A DNA stretch of 24,551 nucleotides from contig CM074821.1 in assembly GCA_037447605.1 (NCBI GenBank), positions 1,873,707-1,898,257 of the forward strand, given 5' to 3'. Under the pieces are notes generated by a model. That model did no database searches. It was not told the DNA's origin and saw only the letters and a list, made by a program, of their open reading frames with translations. Shown in pieces: positions 1 through 9,500 of this stretch (the first letter of the stretch is position 1; each line of letters opens with the position of its first letter). This stretch comes from Zygnema circumcarinatum (lineage: Eukaryota; Streptophyta; Zygnematophyceae; Zygnematales; Zygnemataceae). The position numbers and the translations under genes are program-made.

Positions 1-831
1 CGGTGAGCGTTCGTACGTTGTACACCTCTGACCCATTCGGGTCAGAGAGGGACACGTGGCAGTCTGCCATTGGACAGCCCTGCTTCCAATCCTCCATGCT
101 GGTAGGAGGTTCGACGGGGGAAGCGTAAAGGGGCGTGGGTGACTGTGGTCACCCAACCAACGTACCGGCATTCGGTTGCACCACTGACCAGGGCTGCTCC
201 CCACTCTGAAGCTCGCTCGCTCTTGCTCTCGCCCTCTCGCTGAACTCTGAGTGCTGGTGTGTTATTCCGCGCAGGCTGAAGGAGTTAGATTTCAGCCGTT
301 ACACTTTGCTTGTCGCTATGTGCGTCTGGCACGTGCAAGTGTGTGTCGCATGAGTGAGACGCGCGTGGCGACAAAACGATTTGGGGCAGTCAGCGGGCGG
401 CGGGCGGTGGATTTAGTGTGGCGTGGCGGAAAGGAGGGGTCAGATTTGGCTAGAAGGTACGACTGAAAAATATTTGAAATCGCTGTTCTCGAACTTTCCG
501 ATGTCCTCTTTTTGCAAAAATGGCCTGCCGTACACGACAAAACTGGCCTGTTTCGAATACATAATTTGTTTACCATGGACAACGTCTGACTTGTTGTTTT
601 ACATTGTCACCGACAATGACGACAGATTTTTTTGGTGACGAAACCAAACTTCTAAAACCTCTAACCTCTAGTTAGAAATTCTATCGTCAGAAACATCTGA
701 ATTGGGCTGTTACATTGCCACTCTTACAACGGAAACAACAGAAAAAACAACTATAAGTATACATCCAAGCACACATTTCACTAAAACACTTAACAGATTT
801 CAGTAGTGACAACTGATAACATTTGGTCTTC
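1..831. other. Gene-free left flank with small hairpins
   Basis: I see no supportable gene here. Short open frames exist on both strands but overlap one another and resemble nothing known. The structured part is the first 160 bases. There is a perfect 9-bp inverted repeat at 26-34/39-47 (CTCTGACCC, loop ATTC), an 8-bp one at 136-143/148-155 (TGGGTGAC, loop TGTG), and a weak CCTCC/GGAGG pair at 91-95/105-109. The 11-mer GACACGTGGCA at 51-61 recurs three times in the repeat array near 17.4-17.8 kb. A further small inverted repeat, CATTGTC-ACC-GACAATG, lies at 603-619. Confidence 0.5.
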
Positions 832-2185
832 ATGACGTTAACGTTCGAAATCCGGCAGTGCGGGATTTTTGACTCACGAATCACACGATTACCAGTGGAA
901 GTGCTGACGAAAATTTTAGAATTATGTATTCGTCACAGTTGTGTTTTTATTCAATCGGCTATTCAGTTATCAATAGTATGCTCACAATTCAAGAAAGTTG
1001 TGGAGGCTTCATCAGTAGCCGTTATTGATAACAACTGTGCAGACCGTATATCAACGTTGGCCAACGATTCAGATGGTGAAGCCAGATTAATTGCAAGACA
1101 ATTACGATTCTTTTCAGCTCTTCGTGAACTGACAATCCAGTGTGAATATATTCCATCGCTGATGTTTGATTATTGGACACCAGTTTTTGGAAAGACATTG
1201 ACTATGCTGACGGTATCTTATTCGAATCAAGGATTAAATTGGGGTCATTTCGCTGCACTATCGGAATATCCGTACCTTGAGACAATAGATGTACCCATAG
1301 AACTCACAGGTGTTGGAAGACAAGTATTAAGGCCCCTAAGAATGGTAACAACGATTGTGGCGTGATGGCGAGGATGTATTGGTGGCCATACCGAGCTGTT
1401 TCCACTCGCACGTTTAATCACTTTCTTCAACTTTTTCCCATACTTCGTTCACTTGTCATCGATAATTTGTTTGATAACAAGATGCTGGGGATCCAACATT
1501 CAACTCTGCGGAACCTTGTTATTTTTGGAAAAATAACTGATTTGCGGATTGAGTGCTCTGAATTGGAACGTCTGCGTGTTGGGGCAGATGGAAATATCGG
1601 GAAAGCCGTCATTGTATTTCAACATTTGAAATCATTTGAGATCGAGGGTGACATTGATCAACTTGATTTTATCGATCAGCAACCATCCATCGACCGTTTA
1701 ACTGTCTTTCTGGTGGCGAAGAAAACGTTTGTTCCCAACAGCACTTGAATGTAGAACATATACACTACTCGGGTGAATATGCCAATTCTAATTTTGAGTT
1801 TTTAGTGAAAAGCAGGAAAACGTTAGTTGAAGCTTGTTTCAGTTGTCGTTATGCACAAGATCAATTGTCTGTTGTTTTAGGACACGGTGAAAGTTTTCCG
1901 AGAATGTTATTTTGTAAGTTTCAAAATGTGATGAATGCAGAATTTATAGACATAGTGTTGTCACTTTTGGGAGCTTGCCCTCGACTTCATTATGTTCTCT
2001 TTGAATTAGAGGTATCTACTGCAAGAGATTCAGACGGACAATTTATAGACAGAATATGTCGTCTCAAGACAGAAGTTATAAACTTATTCGGTCTAAGTAA
2101 TAGGAGAGTTTGTTTGTACGTTGAGAGTGTAGACACAGTTTTTCCTATTCGATGTCTTGATTTATTTACTGGCATCACTACATAA
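832..2185 (+). pseudogene. F-box-like protein gene, broken by two frameshifts
   Basis: Three consecutive open frames on the same strand appear to be one gene. The first (ATG at 832, stop at 1363-1365) begins with an F-box-like segment at about residues 17-57, with the pattern RLPVEVLTKILELC followed by QLSIVCSQFKKVV. The second runs from about 1362 to 1748 and the third from about 1745 to 2185. Both continue in the style of the leucine-rich or ligand-recognition half of F-box proteins (for example LRSLVIDNLF, LKSFEIEGD, RLHYVLFELE). F-box proteins bind SKP1 and present substrates to SCF ubiquitin ligases; that role is inferred from the family. Each switch is a -1 step, and the frames abut within a few bases. 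A decayed gene or assembly indels are the simplest reading. Introns are unlikely: the only GT..AG spans that could bridge the breaks are about 28-29 nt, while other introns in this window are at least 89 nt. Confidence 0.6.
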
Positions 2186-2925
2186 TACAAGGTATTATCG
2201 ACATGTCACGTACAATGTAAATTTTTTTTTCTTGTGTTTGCCCGTTTTTGTTGTTGTTAAGTGTGACAAATTCTACTTTCAAAGTAATACGTCCATAGCT
2301 CTCTTTTCCAAAAAAAAAAAAAAAAAAACAAAAAAAAAAAAAAAAAAAAAAAGTAAAATTTTTGATGTAGGTTCAGATATTTTTCAGGGATTAAATATCT
2401 TCATTTTAGAATATTTTAAAAATTCCTCTCAAGAATGATCGCTATCTGATTGGAGAATTTGTTCAGTTTAAAAACATACAGACGTTGTTGTTGTGGTTTG
2501 TATGACTATCTGACTTTTATTGTAGTATGTTTGATCTACTTCTAAAAAAAAAAAAAAAGATGTTGATTTCGATAATTTTTTAATTTTCTGTCACTGTAAG
2601 TTGAGTTACTGTGTCATAGTGATAAAACATAAACCTTATCTCAAACATGCTTCATCGTTTTAACATGTTTATCTGGCAAGTCTAGCAAAATTACCACTGT
2701 GGACAGAAATTTGTTTAAAAAACAGAAGTACCTTTGCAATCTATTGCTGAAATCTTTTTGTTGCAAATCTGTCTACTTCATAACCTGACTGCATGCTGCT
2801 TGCGAAAAACCCTAAAAACCCCAAAAATCATAAAAACACTAAAAAAATTTAACCACATTAAAAAACCTTAAAATCCGTACTATATTCATGGCTAAAACAT
2901 TATTATTCTTCTTATGCCTTGCCGC
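2186..2925. other. AT-rich spacer with A-tracts
   Basis: No coding signal is visible. The stretch contains interrupted A-runs at 2310-2352 and 2543-2558 and an A-rich stretch of short CCCTAAAAA-like words at about 2808-2878. The 3' terminus of the Helentron may lie here or just beyond, because the element is read on the minus strand toward lower coordinates. I could not identify a terminal hairpin followed by a CTRR-like end with confidence. Confidence 0.4.
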
Positions 2926-3012
2926 CTATGTTTCCTGTTCCAAAATGGTCGCTTGGAGCTGTTGAACTTTGGCTTCCAATAGCTGGTTACGTTCCTCAAG
3001 CTGAATTATCTT
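2926..3012 (-). CDS. Possible terminal exon encoding a coiled coil
   Basis: On the minus strand a good 3' splice site (TTCTTTATGCAG, ending at 3013) is followed by 28 codons and a TAG stop at 2928-2926. The peptide is a strong coiled-coil candidate, with the core LEERNQLLEAKVQQLQ and hydrophobic residues at heptad spacing, like the zipper part of bZIP proteins. The partner exon is unresolved. A second acceptor (poly-pyrimidine then CAG, at about 3264) opens a frame that could splice at 3168 or thereabouts in phase 0, but its peptide is unconvincing. It lies downstream of the RPA-like gene on the same strand, so it may be a captured host-gene fragment or a separate gene. Confidence 0.35.
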   Translation of the reverse strand, partial: KIIQLEERNQLLEAKVQQLQATILEQET

Positions 3013-3854
3013 CTGCATAAAGAAAAGGGGAACAGTAAACGTTCGTTGTTTAGTATTTCTTTCTCCAATTATTCAAGGAAAGGAAGAAACTACAAGACAT
3101 TCCTTTATGCACAACTTACTAGAAGTTTGTAATTTTGATTTGTCGGCGGAATCACAATTTACTTCGAAATTAACGAAGGGCCAAATCCAGTCCACGATGT
3201 GTAATCTTTTTTTTAAGCTTGTCAGTGAATGCTGCTGCATCCCTCTCAAACCGATTATTCCCTGAAAAAAAAAAAGGGGGTCAGAGGGGGTGAGGGAGGG
3301 TTGAAGAATTGTAGTGACCATAAAAAATCTCATCATATAAAAATAAAATAGCAATTCATAATTTACATTAAAGCGTTTTGGCTCAACCGCGACACTTTCG
3401 ACTGCCTTTGAGGCTCAATCTTCAAAAGGTTTTATCCTGTTGTAAAAAAAAAAAAAAAAACGAAAAAAAAAAAGAAAAAAAGCCAGAGAAGAAAATATCA
3501 CAGCTGCCAGCACATAGGGAAACAGTTGTGTTGGAAATGGATGGACTATGTGTGTCACTTAATGCATAACCGACATTTTGAAGCGACTTATTGACGCTTC
3601 GTTTCCTTGCCTTGTGCAAACCGAGTCTTTGCATTGTCTGATAACTGTAAAGAAATAAAACATATTGTTTTGAGCGATTTTCTTTCGTCATCACCATCGA
3701 TAATCTAAGCTGTACAAACATTTCTAAGAAATAAAGTCGGTGAAAAAATAGTTGCGCATGTTTGCTCGTAAATTGTCACGGTGTCTAATTCTTGGACATC
3801 TATTGGCTTTGCACTTTCTAGTGTTTTTTGTTCTGTTACTGTAACCGCAAACGA
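3013..3854. other. Noncoding or unresolved exonic DNA downstream of the RPA-like gene
   Basis: Several minus-strand pieces look exon-like but could not be joined in frame. One follows the acceptor TTTCTTTACAG at 3645 and stays open for about 50 codons in one frame. Another follows the polypyrimidine-CAG at about 3264. A long interrupted A-run lies at 3443-3481 (T-rich on the minus strand). I do not claim a gene here. Confidence 0.3.
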
Positions 3855-6498
3855 TTAGACATCCTTGTGTTGTTCTTTTGTTGACCACTCGTCGATATGT
3901 GATCCATCATAAGGTTGTTCAGTGTCGTCTTCTCCGTGTGTAATCTGCAATGTCAAAATATCATTGTTATTAGTCACATGTTATGTTCGTCTGTTTGTTT
4001 CCCTAATGTGTTGTAGGTTTAAGTTTGTATTACCTTGTGTTTTTTTTTGTAAACCACATTTATGTCCGCTGGTGTTAAATCTTCGATTTGGTACAAAATT
4101 TTGGCGTCATCCCTTTTCATCTTTATCTGCATCCTCATCAAACAAATATCGTTTATATTAGCATCTGATAATTAGAATTATTGTTCCTTATTGTTTATGA
4201 AAACATCATCCTTATGTTTTCTTACCTTTGCAGCGAAATTTCCTTCAAGTTTTTGTAATTCTTTTTTCTTGTTGTTGTCCGATAAATCCTCCCATGTGCT
4301 GGCATTGTGGCCTGTCAAAAATTTGATGGAATGTGGAAAAATTTTTGCTTCCCTTTTTTCCGAATCTGCCAACATCACAACACAAGTATAAAAATTTTAT
4401 TAAAACGAATTTAACATTTATTTTTTCCTTTTTGGAAAATGCAATACAATCACGAAAAAAGGCAAACTTAACAATGTCGATAACAGTATACGTACTTGCA
4501 TCTTTCATTGTGACTGTGACGATCAGAAGTTTCATTGTTGTTGTTGGTCCGTGGATTTTGCATTCAATTGGTCCGTTTGGAACACGAGGGTATGCTGGCG
4601 CATTACAAAACATACCCACGTCTATGACGCGGTTGCAGCGTTCAGCAATATTTGCACGGGCACTCTCGGTGTGCACCATAATTGTCATGGTCATTTCAGT
4701 ATTGTTCTCAATTACGTACTCGTTATCCATAAACCTATTCACATTCCAATAACGTAGTTAAAATGTATCTCACATGATGTAAGATCAATGTGATGATGAT
4801 GATGGTGATGATGTGTGATGTGATGTGTGTGTGTGATGTGGCGATAATCAGTGTGCTTTGCTCTTACCTTGATGTATCGGTTTCGACTCCAGCTAATGGA
4901 TGGGTTCGTTTTATTCCGTTTGGTCCATGTATTGCTGTGATTGTGCGATCATCCGTCAAAAAAATAATAGATGTCCTGACAAACAACCAAACATACGAGA
5001 TAAATTCAGATAAGTTCACAAAAGTACAGGACATATTTTGGAAAATATTTTTTGAAATATTTGATGTTAGTCTGTTGTCTTTTGTTCTTGAAACAGACTA
5101 AATGATGAAAACACTTACGATGAAGATACTTTGAGCATGTTCCCAGTGAATACACAATTCGTGAGTCGAATGGCAGTTTCACCGACTGTGACGCCCGTTT
5201 TGTGTATAATATCCGTATCATCACCCCACAATGTAACTTTCCGTATTCTTGTATAATCTTCTAATTCAATATCGCAATACCCTTTGAATCCGTTTTTGGT
5301 TTCGGTTTGCTTAATATCTTGTCGACTTTTAAGCACACCTTGGACATCGAATATCATCTGTAACAATGGACAGCCGAACATTAACGTGTTGTTGTCATGA
5401 TGTTGATCAATCATTACGTGATTAGGGAAATTCGTGCAAATTAAAAAAAAAACCTAGTCATTACTACAACAAAAATGAACACGCTTACATTGACGTTTTC
5501 AATGATCACCGACAGATTTTTTGGAGGAGACGGTTGTGTGAATTTTAACATCTGTGCCTCTGATGTTTCGAGCACGTTAATAATCGTCCTTTTCGTTGGC
5601 GACAATTTGTAAGCTGATCCATAGCGCCTGTATCTGCAATATTTCAAAAAAGGATGAGAAACATGTGTAAATTTCGAAATAAATAAAGACTTTTTTGTCA
5701 CTCTTGTCTTTAAACCCAAACTCAAAATTAATAAATATATTGGCAAAAGCTTTCAACTCACATATCTTTTGTCGGTTTCACGTATGGATTGCATATCCGA
5801 ATAATATCCCCTGCTTTGTATCTCAAAAATGTTTCAGTCATTTCGTCGATGTGTGTATCTTTCTCCCAACTTTCAAACATAAACTGTGTGCCAGCCTCAT
5901 CGTACACGTCCAAACACGCTACCGCTGACTGTTTAAAAATTTTTGGTAGGGAAATATGTTCGATTTTGAGAATCATATGGAAATCAGCCTTCATCGTAGT
6001 AGATAATGATGAAAACAGTAATTTCGGTGTCGATATGAACTCCTATTAAGAAACACAAACAGTTTATCAAATCTTTCATAAGATATTAACATAATCTGTT
6101 ATATAATGATAATACAGTGCACATGCCAAATTAAAATGCTTTGTGTATTCTTTTTTTACTCATCAAAGGATGACATCACTTACTTTTTCTGAAATCACCT
6201 TCCCGCCAGAGCTGCATTCGACGTTTGACCCTGTAGCATTGTCCTGCATGTAAACATTTTGTACAGTTGTGTCAAAAAAGCGAAGGGAATGTAAAGTTAG
6301 GAAAAATATGCTTGTTATATCACAATAATCCAGTTTATCTGATTGTTAATATTTCGTTTCACTTTTTGTAAGTTTGTATCTTACTATTTCACGATGAACA
6401 TATGCAGAAGATGACCCTGCGCGAAGAATGTTACTTTCCACGTTTTGACTCATATCTGCGTTGACTTGGACATGAAACGTCAGTTTTTGAAGGTACAT
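3855..6498 (-). CDS. RPA large-subunit-like single-strand DNA-binding protein, ten exons, in the Helentron
   Basis: Minus-strand exons are 6498-6385, 6243-6184, 6042-5762, 5633-5489, 5357-5119, 4975-4868, 4734-4496, 4365-4226, 4126-4034 and 3944-3855 (TAA at 3857-3855). The introns are 89-143 nt, all GT-AG, mostly GTAAG donors and CAG or TAG acceptors. Phases agree at all nine junctions and the total is 1509 nt, or 502 residues. A DBD-A-like OB fold lies at about residues 74-151 (LDVYDEAGTQF, YKAGDIIRICNPYVKP). A DBD-B-like fold lies at about 195-290, with the diagnostic VTLWGDDTD and a TNCVFTGN strand. A DBD-C-like region follows at about 317-442 (LIVTVTMKDA, FPHSIKFLTG); its zinc ribbon is not clearly canonical although several Cys are present. 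RPA coats single-stranded DNA in replication. Here it would protect the strand displaced during rolling-circle transposition, which is inference. The ATG at 6498 overlaps the upstream TGA. An AG at 6508-6507 could alternatively be a 3' splice site for a separately spliced mRNA. Confidence 0.85.
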
Positions 6499-6500
6499 CA
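6496..6500 (-). other. TGATG stop/start overlap between Rep and RPA-like units
   Basis: The Rep ORF stop TGA is 6500-6498 on the minus strand, and the ATG of the RPA-like gene is 6498-6496. This is the form of overlap used for termination-reinitiation in some retrotransposons and viruses. Use of that mechanism here is inference. Confidence 0.6.
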
Positions 6501-9500
6501 CATGACCTGCAAATAAATAGGATTATGATCACTCCAATATGCTTCCATCACTCTTGCAGTAACTTCACAGTCTGAATTTACCCACACATGATCTAATTGA
6601 CTACCGTATTCAGTTGTAGACTGCTGAATTATTTGTTTAAGACCTAAAGCCTCCATAGTAAATATATAATTGGTAACATCCATTGATAGCGGCGTAATTA
6701 ACAAGTCTTCATTAAAATCACCAATTATCAGTACTTTCTGACCTTTAATATTTTTAAGCATATCCCTGATTTTAGTAGCAACAAACATGAGAGAAACAGA
6801 TTTCGGTTTTCGGTATATGATACATATAAAAATAACTGTCTTTCCTTTCGTGATACGCAGTAAATCTAAATGACAAGCAACATTCTTAAACTGTTGTATA
6901 AATCTAATATGGATTTTCGTGTACGACATTATACCATCGTGTTGACTGGTGTCACAGTCAGTATCACCTAAATGCGCACGATTTGAAAAACCGGCTATTT
7001 CAAGACATTTGATGTCGTCTGCAGATGTCAGCCATGCCTCAACGAACAAAAGCAAATCACAATCCACATAAGCTGAATTTTTCAACTCTTCAATGTTCTT
7101 CTTGATCGATCTGATATTCTGATATGCAATATGGATAGCATTAATATTATCATTTACGTTAATATCAGCAGGACACACGATCATTATACGTTCAGCTCGT
7201 AACCTGATCATTTCGTTTTTGACACTTTGTGAAACCTTTATTTTACTTTCATTTAAATCATATATGGACAAGTTTGACGAAGTTTCAAAACGACTCAAAG
7301 CAACATAATGCATACCATGTCCAAGATTACCAGATAAATTAACATAACCAGCTGGCAAACTTTTCCCTTGTGCTCTGTGTATCGTAATAGCTGAATTTGG
7401 AGCAAGGGGAAATTGACACCTGTTCACTGTACATTGGTCATTATTTGCAAAAGTAAAAGAACGCGATTCTCGTGAAATACCAGTCCAATCACGACAGATA
7501 GGGAAACGATCGTAATACGAAGAGAGATTTCCCCTACGATTTCGGCCAACGTCAGCATTATCAAATAGAACCCAAACTATACATACTTTATCTTCAGCAC
7601 GACTAAAATACTTTACCACACCAGTGGCACCGTTAGTTAAGCCGTCAGAAACATCTACATTCATTGTCATCTCAACACGCAAACCAACGCGTAATCGTAA
7701 AACTGAATGCAATTGCGATGTTTTTCGAGGATCATTATATACATCGTCAGGCAACACAAACCGCCACGAAACATTGTATGTGTTAGTATCGTCAGCTGTT
7801 AATTCTACAGCTTCTGTGGCCATAGATTCATAAACACGACGGTTATGCTCCTCTACTAAAACTCGTATACGATATAGATGTACTAATGTCAGATCTGGAT
7901 CATGATCATTAGTTACCACTCTCTTTTTTAATTCAAGAATATCTGACTGGGTATGATTTCCCTCCCGTAATCTGTTCAGTATTTCTGCAAACACCTTCGC
8001 ATTCTTTTGTCTCATGATTTCTGTAAGTTCAAACATAACAAAATGTTCCTGCCATAAACTGTTCACTAATACGGAATAATCACGCTCCGTGTTAGCAAAA
8101 ACATAAGAATCTTTCACTGGTGCTAACTGAAAAAAATCTCCTACACAGAGCATATGCAATCCTCCAAAAGGTTTAGTTTTACAAAAAAGAGATCTTAACC
8201 TGTCATCCACAGCCATAAATAAACGCTGTCCAACCATTGACACTTCATCTATAATGACAAATTTAATACTATTTAATTTTGACCAAAGAGTGTTTTTTTT
8301 ATCATCCGTGATAGACATACTACTACTCTGAGTGTACGGTATACTGAGAGCACCATGTATTGTATGTCCACTAATATTAAACGCAGCTGTGCCAGTTGGA
8401 GCTAAACGCAAGACTCGTGGCTCATCAAAATTGGTGTTTCTGTCCTTATTGAACAAACGAACTAGACCTTTGTATAATGTTTGTACTAATCTGGACTTTC
8501 CAACACCTGCTCCTCCTGTTAAAAAAATTCGTAGTGGTTCATCTGTTTTCTTCACATGATGTAACACATGATAAAAAAACAATTTTTGTTCTCTGTTTAA
8601 AGACCTAGCCATTTTCCTATATTCATCATCCGAAACTAACTTATTACATACCACATACTCACGAAAGTTAGACCCAGTTTGTAATCCAAGTTCTTTGTTT
8701 AAATCAAATTCTTGGTTGACTTCATCAGTAATAATATTTGTCGACGGTATTTCACCGACAATATCATTCTGTATTTCCTCTCTTATTTCTACGAATATAT
8801 TATCCCAATTCACAATCTCTTTCTCAAACAACCGTCGTACTGACTCAATATGGTCATTATGACGATCATATAGCAGATTGACATAAGCAGCGTTCAGTAA
8901 GGACTCTTCATTACGCCAAGGATAAAAGAGCATAACTAAGACACGCCGCACATCATCTTCATCATCAGATTTACCTCTGACATATTTCAGAGTGTGTTTT
9001 TTTTTTCTTAAACGATAATATCGTTGGAACAATGATTTATCTGGCCCATAAGTCTGTTGATTAGTACATATTACACGTACATGATATGAATCTTCATCAT
9101 TGTTCCCATCATTTTCACCATCCTCATTTCCGTCAGACTTATTATTAACCTCATCATAAGATGCGGCAAAATCAGCTAAACAGATATTTTCTAGTGAATC
9201 AGGCCTCAACGTATATCTTGTTAGTAAAGCGTTAGGTATATAAACATTTTCATCATCAGGACACAATTTCTTTAATTCTTTGTCAGCTTTTAACAACAAT
9301 AACCTTTCATTGGGCTTGTTAGTATTCACGAACCTAACAGACCGTGAACAACAACGTAATGGCAAACCCAGAACCAAATATACAGCTTCTTGGGCAGAAA
9401 CTTCATGCGCACGAAAGAAAACATTTCCAGCCATACTTAACTGCTGCCGTATATCTGAATTTTTTTTCTTAGCTTCTCTACATGCATTATCCATTAGAGA

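Noticed and set aside
1345-1748. Micro-introns of about 28-29 nt joining the F-box frames
   Set aside because: The other introns in the window are 89 nt or longer, and the first candidate does not restore the frame.
2310-2352. Poly-A tail of a retroposed copy after the F-box frames
   Set aside because: The run is interrupted, is one of several A-runs nearby, and I found no target-site duplication.
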